Assembly: GCA_016284305.1 (NCBI GenBank)
Contig: JAEEON010000026.1
Span: 1 to 64,000, forward strand
DNA: 64,000 nt
Direction: 5' to 3'
From: Bacteroidales bacterium
GTDB taxonomy: Bacteria > Bacteroidota > Bacteroidia > Bacteroidales > F082
Shown: piece by piece, positions 28,375 to 38,800 of the stretch
Layout: each line of letters begins with the position of its first letter
How positions within the stretch are numbered: the stretch's first letter is position 1
Position numbers and translations under genes: made by a program
Notes under the pieces: generated by a model
Told to the model about the DNA's origin: nothing
Database searches by the model: none
The model's input: only the letters and a program-made list of their open reading frames with translations

Positions 28375-29370
28375 ATGGCAGAACAGATACTTCAGATAGA
28401 AAATGTAGATCCGAAGGACCTATACGGTCCCAGCGACAAGTATTTGGACAAGGTCAAGTCGTTGTTTCCGAAGTTGAAGATCATCGCTCGGGGCAACTTC
28501 ATCAAGGTGATGGGAGAAGAGGAGGAGATGGAGCAGTTCATCAGCCGATATGAGATGTTGACGGTGCAGTTGGAGCGCAAGGGACGGATTGACGAAAAGG
28601 ACATCGAGGACGTGATGATGGCCAACAGCGACGATGAGTTGCAGCAGCGGATGTCGGAGAGCGACGTCTTGGTCTTCGGTCGCGGGGGCATCCCCGTGAA
28701 GGCCATCACCGCCAACCAAAAGCGGATGGTGACGGCATCGGATCACAAGGATCTCGTCTTTGCCATCGGTCCAGCAGGCACGGGTAAGACCTACACTGCA
28801 GTGGCCTTGGCAGTCAGGGCGCTGAAGGCCCGTCAGGTAAGAAGGATCATATTGACCCGTCCCGCAGTAGAGGCCGATGAGCATCTGGGGTTCTTGCCTG
28901 GTGACTTGAAAGACAAGCTGGATCCCTATCTCCAGCCGTTGTACGATGCCTTACGCGACATGATTCCCACTTCGAAGCTGGAGGGATACATGGAGGACCA
29001 CACCATCGAGATTGCCCCCTTGGCCTTCATGCGTGGACGCACCTTGGACCATGCCTTCGTGATTCTCGATGAGGCTCAAAACGCTACCCGGAGCCAGCTG
29101 AAGATGTTTCTGACCCGTATGGGACGTTCCGCCAAGTTCATTGTCACGGGCGACATCACCCAGATCGACTTGCCGCCCAAGACCCCTTCGGGACTGCCAC
29201 AGGCCATGGAGGTGCTCAAGGACGTGCCTGGCATCGAGTTCATCATGCTCGACGACAAGGATGTGGTCAGACATAAGCTGGTGACGGAGATCATAAACGC
29301 TTATAAGAGAAGGCAGGAGACAGAAGACAGAAGACAGGAGACAGAAGATTTAGAAGAATCAAAAGAATAA
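28375..29370 (+). CDS. phoH: PhoH-family ATPase
   Basis: This 331-aa protein matches cytoplasmic PhoH-like ATPases, which resemble the ATPase half of RNA helicases. A KH-like N-terminal part precedes Walker [10 protein letters not shown] (132-140), the [19 protein letters not shown] stretch and Walker B VILDEAQN. The start at 28375 follows from the promoter and from the family N-terminus. The final 20 or so residues are made of a repeated unit RRQETED, encoded by a 7-bp DNA repeat rather than by family sequence. purC begins four bases downstream. Confidence 0.95.
   Translation: MAEQILQIENVDPKDLYGPSDKYLDKVKSLFPKLKIIARGNFIKVMGEEEEMEQFISRYEMLTVQLERKGRIDEKDIEDVMMANSDDELQQRMSESDVLVFGRGGIPVKAITANQKRMVTASDHKDLVFAIGPAGTGKTYTAVALAVRALKARQVRRIILTRPAVEADEHLGFLPGDLKDKLDPYLQPLYDALRDMIPTSKLEGYMEDHTIEIAPLAFMRGRTLDHAFVILDEAQNATRSQLKMFLTRMGRSAKFIVTGDITQIDLPPKTPSGLPQAMEVLKDVPGIEFIMLDDKDVVRHKLVTEIINAYKRRQETEDRRQETEDLEESKE
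29309..29352 (+). repeat. 7-bp periodic tract (AGAAGAC)n inside the phoH 3' end
   Basis: Imperfect copies of AGAAGAC/AGGAGAC are read in frame as RRQETED twice. Three 7-mers equal seven codons, so the DNA repeat becomes a seven-residue protein repeat. Confidence 0.85.
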
Positions 29371-29374
29371 TAAA

Positions 29375-30328
29375 ATGAAAGCATTAACAAAAACCGATTA
29401 TCAATTCCCTGGGCAGACCAAGGTGTATCACGGCAAGGTCCGCGACTGTTATTTCATCAACGACGAATACATGGTGATGGTGGCCACCGACCGCATCTCC
29501 GCTTTCGACGTCATTTTGCCGAAGGGCATCCCTTACAAAGGGCAGGTGTTGAATCAGATTGCATCCATGTTCTTGGACGCCACCACCGACATCGTCCCCA
29601 ATTGGAAACTAGCCACGCCCGACCCGATGGTCACAGTGGGTCGTTTGTGCAAGCCCTTCCCCGTGGAGATGATCATCCGCGGCTACCTCACCGGAAGTTC
29701 CTGGCGCACCTACAAAAGTGGACAGCACACCATCTGTGGAGTGCAGATCCCCGAAGGCATGAAAGAACATCAGCGTTTTGCAGAGCCCATCATCACCCCT
29801 ACTACCAAGGCTGAGGAAGGTCACGACGAGGACATCTCCCGTGAAGAGATCATACGCCAGGGGCTGATTAGCGAGAAAGATTACATTCAAATCGAAGAAA
29901 TCACCCGCAAGCTGTTCCAACGCGGAACGGAGATTGCCGCCAAGCAAGGATTGATCTTGGTCGATACCAAGTATGAGTTCGGCAAGATTGGCGACCAAGT
30001 GGTGTTGATGGACGAGATCCACACCCCTGACTCGTCGCGTTACTTCATCGCCGACCAGTACGAAGAGCGTTTCGCCAAGGGCGAGCCTCAGGTGCAGCTG
30101 TCGAAGGAGTTCGTCCGTGAATGGCTCATGGCCAATGGCTTCCAAGGCAAAGAGGGGCAGCAGGTCCCGGAGATGACACCAGAATACGTGGAGAGCGTCT
30201 CGAATCGTTACATCGAACTCTACGAGAAGGTCACCGGACACAAATTCGAAAAGGCTCCAGACTCAGAAGACCTGGCGAAGAGAATTGAAGGAAATGTGAT
30301 GGCTTTCTTGAAGGGTACGTCATTATAA
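29375..30328 (+). CDS. purC: phosphoribosylaminoimidazole-succinocarboxamide synthase
   Basis: This 317-aa enzyme makes SAICAR from CAIR, aspartate and ATP in purine synthesis. It has the long form usual in Bacteroidota. Conserved stretches are [46 protein letters not shown] and [12 protein letters not shown]. It starts four bases after phoH and is 39 bases before the S46 peptidase gene, so it is probably part of one transcript. Confidence 0.97.
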   Translation: MKALTKTDYQFPGQTKVYHGKVRDCYFINDEYMVMVATDRISAFDVILPKGIPYKGQVLNQIASMFLDATTDIVPNWKLATPDPMVTVGRLCKPFPVEMIIRGYLTGSSWRTYKSGQHTICGVQIPEGMKEHQRFAEPIITPTTKAEEGHDEDISREEIIRQGLISEKDYIQIEEITRKLFQRGTEIAAKQGLILVDTKYEFGKIGDQVVLMDEIHTPDSSRYFIADQYEERFAKGEPQVQLSKEFVREWLMANGFQGKEGQQVPEMTPEYVESVSNRYIELYEKVTGHKFEKAPDSEDLAKRIEGNVMAFLKGTSL

Positions 30329-30367
30329 GAACAAAGCAAAAACAAGACACAAACAAAGCATAATAAT

Positions 30368-32509
30368 ATGAAAAAAAGATTCCTACTTGTTACAGCGTTG
30401 CTGTTATCGATGATGGCAGCAAGAGCTGACGAAGGCATGTGGTTGCCATATGCACTGAATGGCCAAAATCTGGCCGAGATGCAAGCCTTGGGCTGCAAAC
30501 TCACCGCCCAACAGATCTTCGACCTCAACCAGCCCAGCCTGAAAGACGCCATCGTGCAGTTCGGCGGCGGCTGTACCGGTGAGATCATCTCTCCCGAAGG
30601 ACTGTTGCTGACCAACCACCATTGTGGACTGAGCTTCGTGCAGAAACTCTCCTCCATCGAACATGACTATCTGACCGACGGTTTCTGGGCCTATAGCAAA
30701 GACCAGGAGTTGCCCAATCCAGGCCTCTCCGTGCTGTTTTTGAACAAGGTTGAAGACGTGACCGAGTTCGTGTTGGAAGGCGTCACTGCCGAGACCACCG
30801 AGGCTGACCGACAGACCCTGGTGGGTAAAAACATCCGCCAACTGGAGAAAGACCGCAAAGGCGACCGCAAAGTGCGTGTCGAGGTGGTGCCTTTCTATAG
30901 TGGGAACCAGTACATTCTCTTCGAGTACGACGAATATACCGACGTGCGTCTGGTGTGCTGCCCACCTTGGGGCATCGGCAAGTTCGGTGCTGACACCGAC
31001 AACTGGACCTGGCCTCGTCACAAGGGCGACTTCAACATTTTCCGCGTCTATACCGCCCCCGACGGCAGCCCGGCAAGCTATTCGAAGGACAACGTCCCCA
31101 TGAAGTCGAAATGGTTCCTGCCCATCAACCTCAACGGTGTGAAGCCTGGCGACTATGCCATGATCCTCGGCTACCCTGGCAGCACCGACCGCTACTCCAC
31201 CTCCTATACCGTGAAGAACGTCATCGAAGAAGAAGGCCCTGCCATCATCGACTGCCGTACCACCAAGCTCGACAACTACCGTAAACATATGGACGCCGAC
31301 CAAGAGGTCTTCATCCAATATGCCTCCAAGCAAGCCAGCGTGTCGAACTATTGGAAATACTACATCGGCCAAGTGAAACAGCTGAAACGCAACCATGTGT
31401 TTGAACGCCGACTCGCACAAGAAGAAGAGTTCATGAACTGGGTCGCAGCCGACGCTAGACGCAAAGCCGAATATGGCAACATCTTCGAGGGCATCGCCAA
31501 GAAATGGGAAATCCTCGATGAGATCCAGAAATCGTTCGTGTATCACCGCGAGGCAGGATGGAACGGTGGCGAGGCCATCTCGTTCTGCCGCCGCTTCAGA
31601 GGCATCAACCGCATGATCGAGGAGAAAGCCGAAAAAGAAGACATCCTCATCGCCGCTGAAAAACTGCAAGGTAGCGTGGATGCCTTCTTCAAAGACTATA
31701 ACATGCCTCTGGACCGTGACGTGACCGCTGCGCTGCTCGGCCTGTTCTACAAGAACATCCCCAGCGAACTCATGCCTAGCGAAATTCTGCGCATCGGCAA
31801 AGAAAACGGAGGTGACTTCAGCCAATACGTCAATAAGGCCTTCGAAAAGAGCGTATTCACCGACAAAGAACGTTTGGAGCAATGGCTTCAGAAACCCAAG
31901 AAACTCGACAAGGACCCGATCTATGCACTGACTGAGAACATCATCGAGTCGTACAACACCATCTACGGACGTTATGCCGAAGCCCAAAACTTGGGCAACC
32001 AGGGAGAACGTCTCTACATGAAAGGCTTGATGGAGATGCAAAGCGACCGCAACTTCTATCCCGATGCCAACTTCACCATGCGTTTGACCTACGGTACCGT
32101 GGCTCCTTACAAGGCTGCTGATGCCGTCAACTACAACTACTACACCACCATGGACGGTGTGATGGCCAAGTACGTGCCTGGCAACTGGGAATTCGACATT
32201 CCACAAGATGTCCGCGACCTTTATGCCAAAAAAGATTACGGACGTTATGCCAACGAGAACGGTGAGCTGGTGGTCAACTTCATCACTACCAACGACATCA
32301 CGGGAGGCAACTCCGGGAGTCCCGTCATCGACGGTGAAGGCAAACTCATCGGCCTGGCTTTCGACGGCAACTGGGAAGCCATGAGCGGTGACCTCAACTT
32401 CGAGAACCAGGTACAACGCACCATCTGCGTCGATGCCCGCTATCTGCTGTGGTGCATCGAGAAGGTTGGAAGATGCTATAACATCATCAACGAACTGGTG
32501 ATTGAATAA
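30368..32509 (+). CDS. S46 family dipeptidyl peptidase, DPP7-like
   Basis: This 713-aa periplasmic serine peptidase removes dipeptides from peptide N-termini. A signal peptide ends near MMAARA. The catalytic triad is visible: His in LLTNHHCG, Asp in DNWTWPRHKGD and Ser in TGGNSGSP. The residue 18 after the catalytic Ser is Gly (AFDGNWEAMSGD). In the family, Gly here marks DPP7 (hydrophobic P1) and Arg marks DPP11 (acidic P1), so DPP7-type specificity is predicted. Length is normal. Together with the C25 protease at 35802-41135 it points to growth on peptides. Confidence 0.93.
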   Translation: MKKRFLLVTALLLSMMAARADEGMWLPYALNGQNLAEMQALGCKLTAQQIFDLNQPSLKDAIVQFGGGCTGEIISPEGLLLTNHHCGLSFVQKLSSIEHDYLTDGFWAYSKDQELPNPGLSVLFLNKVEDVTEFVLEGVTAETTEADRQTLVGKNIRQLEKDRKGDRKVRVEVVPFYSGNQYILFEYDEYTDVRLVCCPPWGIGKFGADTDNWTWPRHKGDFNIFRVYTAPDGSPASYSKDNVPMKSKWFLPINLNGVKPGDYAMILGYPGSTDRYSTSYTVKNVIEEEGPAIIDCRTTKLDNYRKHMDADQEVFIQYASKQASVSNYWKYYIGQVKQLKRNHVFERRLAQEEEFMNWVAADARRKAEYGNIFEGIAKKWEILDEIQKSFVYHREAGWNGGEAISFCRRFRGINRMIEEKAEKEDILIAAEKLQGSVDAFFKDYNMPLDRDVTAALLGLFYKNIPSELMPSEILRIGKENGGDFSQYVNKAFEKSVFTDKERLEQWLQKPKKLDKDPIYALTENIIESYNTIYGRYAEAQNLGNQGERLYMKGLMEMQSDRNFYPDANFTMRLTYGTVAPYKAADAVNYNYYTTMDGVMAKYVPGNWEFDIPQDVRDLYAKKDYGRYANENGELVVNFITTNDITGGNSGSPVIDGEGKLIGLAFDGNWEAMSGDLNFENQVQRTICVDARYLLWCIEKVGRCYNIINELVIE

Positions 32510-32523
32510 AGAGCGCCTCACCG

Positions 32524-33546
32524 ATGAGTAGAGGTTTCATCAAAGAAGGCGATCAGGAAGAGATTCCCATGGTGCCGCTGAGGGCCTACCTTCCAGAAGG
32601 TGTGCCTAACTATGTCACAAAAGAAGGACTTGCAGCGCTCAACGAGGAACTGAGAAACCTGAAAGCTGAGCTCGACAACACGGGCGACAACTACATCATG
32701 AGCAACTTCATCGAGGCAAAGATGAAGTTGCTCATTAATCGTATCAACAGCGCTATTGAAGTCGATCTCTCCAAGGCCCAAAAAGACACGGTGAGCTTCG
32801 GTGCCTGGGTGCGTTACAATGGACGTGTAGTAAGGATTGTTGGCGTGGATGAAGCCGACGTGGATAATGGCCTTGTCTCGTTCATCTCCCCCTTGGCCAA
32901 GTCATTGACAGGGAAAAAGGCAGGGGCAGTCTTTGAAAGGAAGGGGCCAGGAGGCATGGAGAGGATTACGGTGGAGGAAGTGTCGTTTGAGCCGATGACA
33001 CTCACAAAGATTATCCGCGACGGGCAAAAGGAAACAGCGATGCCCCAGAAAAGAAAAGCACAAAACACCATCAACAAGAAGCCCGTTCAGATAGCGCAAA
33101 CGCCTCAGGTTCATGACGATGATGTTGACATGGCCATTGAAACGGACCCATCAAGCTGCTTTGAGCCCGAGATCAATCCCATGGAATTCCTGCCTATCGT
33201 CAACGAGCGTGGCAACATTGTGGGACGTGCCTTGTATATGGAGCTTCACCAGGGAAACAAAATGCTTCATCCTGTCGTGCACCTGCATGTCATCGATGGC
33301 CAAGGAGAGACCACACAGCGTTACTGGTGGCATGTGGCGTTCGGTGACACCCCGGAGAAGACACTCCAGCGAAAGATGACAGAAACCCTTGGGTTATCAG
33401 GGACAAAACCCTTGTTGAAACGACAATATGTAAGAGAAGCCAAGGCCGAGAAGGAACTTGTTTACGTATTTACCATCGTTACCCAGGAAAACTTACCCCA
33501 AACCCCAGAAGGAAAAGATTATCTTGATCTTTTTGCGAAAGATTAA
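32524..33546 (+). CDS. GreA/GreB-like factor fused to a degenerate Nudix domain
   Basis: The 340-aa protein has two parts. Residues 1-156 look like the Bacteroidota GreA/B-like protein (MSRGFIKEGDQEE, a short helical hairpin at 33-80, then an FKBP-like domain with RIVGVDEADVDNG and ISPLAKSLTGKKAG). The hairpin is shorter than in GreA and lacks the acidic GDLxENAEY tip used for transcript cleavage. After a linker (about 157-218), residues 220-340 resemble IPP-isomerase-type Nudix proteins (PIVNERGNIVGRA, LHPVVHLHV, EKELVYVF). The Nudix box is degraded: 283-288 reads RKMTET where REUxEE is expected, and GG is replaced by WW (268-269). It sits 14 bases after the S46 gene. Binding to RNA polymerase is an inference. 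Confidence 0.8.
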   Translation: MSRGFIKEGDQEEIPMVPLRAYLPEGVPNYVTKEGLAALNEELRNLKAELDNTGDNYIMSNFIEAKMKLLINRINSAIEVDLSKAQKDTVSFGAWVRYNGRVVRIVGVDEADVDNGLVSFISPLAKSLTGKKAGAVFERKGPGGMERITVEEVSFEPMTLTKIIRDGQKETAMPQKRKAQNTINKKPVQIAQTPQVHDDDVDMAIETDPSSCFEPEINPMEFLPIVNERGNIVGRALYMELHQGNKMLHPVVHLHVIDGQGETTQRYWWHVAFGDTPEKTLQRKMTETLGLSGTKPLLKRQYVREAKAEKELVYVFTIVTQENLPQTPEGKDYLDLFAKD

Positions 33547-33557
33547 CGTGTTTTCGG

Positions 33558-35681
33558 TCACTGCTCTAAAAACAGCAAAACGATATCAATGATCTCAGCA
33601 CCGAAAGCGGTGACTCTTTTGACACCCATGCCTGGGATCTTTTTCAAGTCGGCCAGGGTGACAGGTTTCTCTTGTGCAATGGCCTTAAGCGGCTTGTTGG
33701 GGATGATTGCAAAAAGCTCGGCGTTCAGCTCGTCGGCTTTCTCCGAACGCCAAGCCCTGAGTAGCGCATAAAGCGGGTTTTTATCCATCACATCGTCCTT
33801 GATTTGGATCTTTTTCTTCTTAGGTTCTTCCTCCTCTAACGACTTGATGGACTTGGTCCGTTGGTAGTCTTTGACGGAGAATTTCTCCTTGCAAGACTCC
33901 AAACAGCTGGTTTTTAGAGATATACCTTCTTCAAGTTGTTTCAGGGCTTCAGTGAGCAACTCATTGACAGCTTTGTTATCCGTCTTGAAAGGCAAATCGA
34001 AGAGGCCTTCTTTGATGGCATTGAGATGTTCCCAAAAATAGGATATTCCTTTTTTTAGCCTATCTTGAAGGGCGGGATTTTGATCACACGACGGGGTTTG
34101 ATCATGGAATCGGCGCACTTGTGCTTCGAATTTCATGCCCACTGCACACAACTCCTCATGGATCCGGTTGCGTCGCCCTGAGAGGTCTTGGATCATGGAA
34201 CTCTCAAACAGCGTATCGTTATTATAAATGATGCGCATCAGCTTTCCAAAATCCTTATAGATACCATCAAAATCAATGAGTTCCAGCATCGTATCCAGCT
34301 CATATTGATGGCGTAACGTATCGACTTTTTCTTGTGTGGGTTCTTTTTCAGGGAGCACGTCCACGAAGTGGTTGACTGCAAAATCGTTGACCAGGGCATT
34401 GCTGTTGATTGGGGTTTTCAGCACCAGACCCTCCAGGGAGGTACAGCGGCTAAGGGCGACATATACTTGTCCGTGGGCAAAGGCTTGTCCTGCATCTACG
34501 ATGACCTTGTCAAAGGTAAGGCCTTGACTTTTGTGGATGGTGACCGCCCAGGCCAGTCGCAGTGGGATTTGGGTAAAGCTTCCTATTTCCTTCTCGTCGA
34601 TCTCCTGGTTTTCGGGGTTGATGGTATATTCCATATTCTCCCATTTCAGCCGAGGAACCACGATGTATTCCCCATCGCTCAGCACGGTAACGTTCTCCGA
34701 TTCTTTATCATAGCCCACCAGTCGTCCTATTTTTCCATTGTAGAAAGCTTTTTCGGGTGAAGGGTCGTTTTTGACGAACATCACCTGGGCGCCGATTTTC
34801 AGCACCAATTCTTCTTTGGTTGGGAAGGTGTTTTCGGGGAAGATGCCTTCAACATCCGCTTTGAACACGAGAGGTTTGGTACCAAGAGCATCCAACTTCG
34901 ACTCGTTGATTTGATCTGCTTGATAGTTATGGGTGGTCAGGGTGATGTAGCCTTCATTGTCATGGGCGATGAAGTTCGGTTGGTAGCGGTTGTTCAGCAG
35001 GTGCAGGCATTCTTTGTCGAGGCGATTGTCGCGCACTTTATTCAGCAAAGTGATGAAGTCATCGTCATGTTGTCGGTAGATATGTTCCAATTCCACGCAG
35101 ACATAGGGTGTATTTTGGAGGACATGGCTTCCGAAGAAATAGGTAGTGTTGTAGAAAGGAGCGAGCACTTCCCATTCCTCGGCTTTGGCCACGGGGGCGA
35201 GCTGATGCACGTCGCCAATCATGAGCAGCTGCACACCACCGAAGGCTTTCTGCGATCTTCTGGCACGGCGCAGCACAGCGTCGATGGCATCGAGCACATC
35301 GGCACGTACCATGCTAATCTCATCGATGATGAGCAGGTCGAGGCTACGCATGAGGTTGAGTTTCCGCTTGTTGAGTTTCTGGAACTGTGCCCTTGACTGG
35401 GCTTGTATTGTCCTCAGGCTAGGGTCGATGGCATCCTCGGGTATTTGTGGTCCGAAGGGCAGCTGAAAGAAGGAATGGATAGTTTGTCCGCCAGCGTTGA
35501 TGGCGGCCACTCCGGTAGGGGCCACCACCACCATGCGTTTATAGGTTTTTTGAGGCAAGTTACGAAGGAATGTCGTCTTGCCGGTACCGGCTTTTCCGGT
35601 GAGAAAGATATGGGCGTCGGTATAGAGCACCAGCTCTTCGACGAAGTCGAGTTTCTTGTTTGGGAAGGTTGAAGGGATCAT
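33558..35681 (-). CDS. Pif1-type helicase with C-terminal HRDC domain
   Basis: The 707-aa protein starts at ATG 35681; an earlier in-frame ATG (35729) lies upstream of the promoter box and is rejected. SF1 motifs are present: Walker A GKAGTGKTTFLR, VVVAPTGVAAINAGGQTIHS, IIDEISMVRADVLD, MIGDVHQLAPV and the C-terminal AWAVTIHKSQGLTFD and VYVALSRCTSLEGL. This is the Pif1/RecD2-like family. Residues about 640-707 form an HRDC domain (LLRAWRSEKADELN, LKKIPGMGVKRV) for DNA binding. It likely acts in replication or repair. It converges on the Gre/Nudix gene with an 11-base gap. Confidence 0.92.
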   Translation of the reverse strand: MIPSTFPNKKLDFVEELVLYTDAHIFLTGKAGTGKTTFLRNLPQKTYKRMVVVAPTGVAAINAGGQTIHSFFQLPFGPQIPEDAIDPSLRTIQAQSRAQFQKLNKRKLNLMRSLDLLIIDEISMVRADVLDAIDAVLRRARRSQKAFGGVQLLMIGDVHQLAPVAKAEEWEVLAPFYNTTYFFGSHVLQNTPYVCVELEHIYRQHDDDFITLLNKVRDNRLDKECLHLLNNRYQPNFIAHDNEGYITLTTHNYQADQINESKLDALGTKPLVFKADVEGIFPENTFPTKEELVLKIGAQVMFVKNDPSPEKAFYNGKIGRLVGYDKESENVTVLSDGEYIVVPRLKWENMEYTINPENQEIDEKEIGSFTQIPLRLAWAVTIHKSQGLTFDKVIVDAGQAFAHGQVYVALSRCTSLEGLVLKTPINSNALVNDFAVNHFVDVLPEKEPTQEKVDTLRHQYELDTMLELIDFDGIYKDFGKLMRIIYNNDTLFESSMIQDLSGRRNRIHEELCAVGMKFEAQVRRFHDQTPSCDQNPALQDRLKKGISYFWEHLNAIKEGLFDLPFKTDNKAVNELLTEALKQLEEGISLKTSCLESCKEKFSVKDYQRTKSIKSLEEEEPKKKKIQIKDDVMDKNPLYALLRAWRSEKADELNAELFAIIPNKPLKAIAQEKPVTLADLKKIPGMGVKRVTAFGAEIIDIVLLFLEQ

Positions 35682-35701
35682 CGATGCGATTCGTTTTGAG
35701 T

Positions 35702-35709
35702 CGCAAAGA
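35702..35709 (-). promoter_or_regulatory. -7 box of the Pif1-type helicase gene
   Basis: The minus strand reads TATCTTTG 20 bases before ATG 35681. It decides the start codon of that gene. Confidence 0.6.
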
Positions 35710-35747
35710 TAATGAATAATAACAAACAATTGATATTATTTCAACAA

Positions 35748-35780
35748 TTGTAGGGCTGCCGCATTGCGGCAGCCCTACAA
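35748..35780 (-). terminator. 15-bp palindromic hairpin after the C25 protease gene
   Basis: A perfect 15-bp stem (35748-35762 with 35766-35780, arms TTGTAGGGCTGCCGC) closes a 3-base loop ATT. It lies 21 bases past the stop of the C25 gene. No clear T-run follows, so it could be a REP-like element as well as a terminator. Confidence 0.65.
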
Positions 35781-35801
35781 CGATAGGTTATCCGAAATTA
35801 G

Positions 35802-38800
35802 TTATCTGACCACCAGTTTGCTGTGATAGACCGTTCCCTTAGCATCGGACACCCTGATAGTATAGACGCCAGCAGCGAAGGTGTTATGGATCTCGTTGCC
35901 GTGATATTGTTCGGAGTGAACCAAGGCGCCAAGGGCATTATAAATTTCAACTTGGGCTTCATTCAGATCCAACGTGGCAGGAATCTCCATGTGGAAGTTT
36001 TGGCCGCGACTAACCGGGTTCGGGTAGAGGCTGAAGGAATTCTCTTCATCCATCACCATCTCCTCTGGTACGAAGGCACGACCTGAGACGGTACCGCTCA
36101 ACGTGACGGTAGCGGTAGCCGTACCCGTTGTCACCGTGAGAGTCTTGTTGTTGTAACTGCCTTGTGACAGCCCAGACTTCAGACGGACATAAACGTTAGC
36201 CGTCAGGAATTCGATACCAGTTGAAGGTGTAGGATCGGGTGTTGCTGGAGTGTCGCTATAAGTCAAGGTGAAGTCATCGACGTTGAGGTAGAATTGGTCG
36301 GTGCAGTTGAAGTGACGCACGGCGATATAGCCATTCTGTCCGGCATAGGCACCGAGGTCAACGGTGCATTGGTACCAATTGCCTTGAGCGCGGTCGCCAC
36401 CACTCTTGGAGCTAAGCGTCCACTCATTGAGTTTGGTGAAGCTGTTGGTATTGGTGTTGCTGGTAGTAGATACAAAGACACCGAAGTGTTCAGCTGCGTA
36501 GTTGGCATCCTGGGCGCAGGCATACATGGTGAAGGTGCCACCAAGAGGAACTTGTGGTGAGACCAGCCAGTTGTCAGGAGTCAGCGCGCCAGTACTACTG
36601 TTGTAGCTCTCGGAGGAAAGCATGTCGCTACCGCCATGGGCATTGATGCTATAGCCGCTCATCAACACCGAAGCCAGCTGCCAGTTATGTCCATCACCAT
36701 CAGCATCGATGGTGGTCCAGTTGTTCATGGTGCCTTCGAATCCCCAAGTTTGGGTGCCGCGGTCTCTGTTTCCAGTGAGGGTCACCGTATTGCCAAAGTT
36801 ACCGTTAGGCGTAGTGCTGATCTCGTAGTTGGTTGGAGCTGTGACCGTGACATTGCCACTGAGGTCGGCACCGATGACGGCAAAGCTCTGTACCTGAGAA
36901 GGACCACTGCCATACACGTAGTTGAATCCCGTCAGGTTATTCGGAGTCACCGTCAAGGTCTCGGTATTGCCTGAGGCAGTTCCTGCCATCACCAGACCCA
37001 GCTGGTTGTTGGAGGTGATGTAGGTGCCGCTGTAGGAAGATGGCGAAGCGGGATTGTAGTTGGTGTTGTCGCTATAAATTCTCATCGCCCTGTTGGCACC
37101 AGTGGAATAGACGTAGAACTTCGGTGAGTTGCTACTGCTGCTCACGTAGGATCCCGTATTGTCATCCACACCGATGACAAGGTTGCTAGTGCCGTTATAG
37201 ACAAACGGAGTGTTCAGCGTGATAATGGTCCAACCTGAAGCATTGAAGGAGACGGAGCCAGAGAACACCTTATTGGAGGCGGAGAGGCTCTCCCATCCCG
37301 TCTTGGACGTGAAGGCCGTCTTGGTGGTGGTCTTCATATAGACATCCAACGTACGGGTTGTTGACTTGGCGTTGGACACCTGGAAGGCGACGGCAGTGAT
37401 AGTGCCTGCCTGACCGATCTCAGCAGCGGTATAAATCTGCTCCGTGAACGAATACTTGTAATAAGCATATGTGGGCAGATAGGCGTTGGTGGAAGAACCG
37501 CTACCGACAGTCAGACTGGTGGAGGAACCGGAAGAGGCATTCGGTTGGAAGAGGGCAGCCACGGTGACGTTGTAAGCAGGCATGGTGAAGTGGTTGTTGG
37601 CAACATTGATGGTATTGGTCACATCACCCGTCTTATACACGATCCATTGGACGAAACTGCACCCCGAGGCAGGAGTGGCGGTCAGAGTGATGGTCTCTCC
37701 AGCGGTGGCACTGGTCTTGCTGGCCGTGATGGTGCCGTTGCTGACCGGAGCCACGGTGACATCATAATAGGTGGTGACAACCTGTTGGCTGAAGTTGGCC
37801 ACTAAGGAAGCGGCGCTGGTGACATTAAAGCTATATGTGGCATTGGTGGAGACTTGAGTACCGTTCTTTGTCCAGTTCACAAACTCATAGCCACTCTTTG
37901 CTGTAGCGGTAAGTGTCGCGGTACTGCCATGGTTGTAAGTACCCGCGCCAGTGATGGTACCACCAGCTGTTGGGTTGGCTGTTGCCGTGACATTGTAGCT
38001 GTTCAAGGTGAACACGGCGACGTAAGCCCCGTCAGCAGTAGCCGTGAAGCTATAGTTCGCGTTAGTAGAGACCTGAGTGCCGTTCTTGGTCCATTTACTG
38101 AAGGTGTATCCCGTGGCAGCGGTAGCTTTCAAGGTAACCGTACTACCCTGTTGATAGGTACCAGCGCCAGTAACGGAACCACCAGCTGTTGGGTTCGCCG
38201 TTGCGGTGATGGTATAGTTGTTGACAGTACCGCCTCCCGAAGTGGTCTTGGTGAGCAAGATCTGGTTGTTCGAGGTCACATAGGTGCCGCTATAGGAAGT
38301 CGGTGATGCAGGATTGTAGTTGGTGTTGTCATTATAGATTCTCAACGCTCTGTTAGCACCGGTGGAATAGACATAGAATTGCGGTGAGCTACTACTGCTC
38401 ACATAAGATCCGGTGTTGTCGTCCATACCGATGATAAGGTTGCTGGTACCGTCATAGACAAATGGATTGCTGAGAGTGATGGTTGTCCAACCCGAGGCGT
38501 TGAAGGTGACGGAACCCGAATAGACCTTATTGGAGGCGGCGAGGCTCTCCCATCCCGTCTTGGAGCTGAAGGCCGTCTTGGTGGTGGTCTTCATATAGAG
38601 ATCCACAGTACGGGTCGTTGACTTGGAGTTAGACACCTTGAAAGCGATTGCGGTGATGGTGCCAGCACCTCCGAGTTCAGCAGCGGTATAGATCTGTTCG
38701 GTAAGTGAGTAGTTATAATAAGCGTATGTTGGCAAATAAGCATTGGTAGAGGTGCCACTACCGATGGTCACGTCGCCGCTCGTGCCGCCGCCCGACGGAA

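Noticed and set aside
30404-32521. 705-residue open frame antisense to the S46 peptidase gene
   Set aside because: The plus strand encodes a complete S46 enzyme with all catalytic residues. The antisense frame reflects codon bias and has no motifs.
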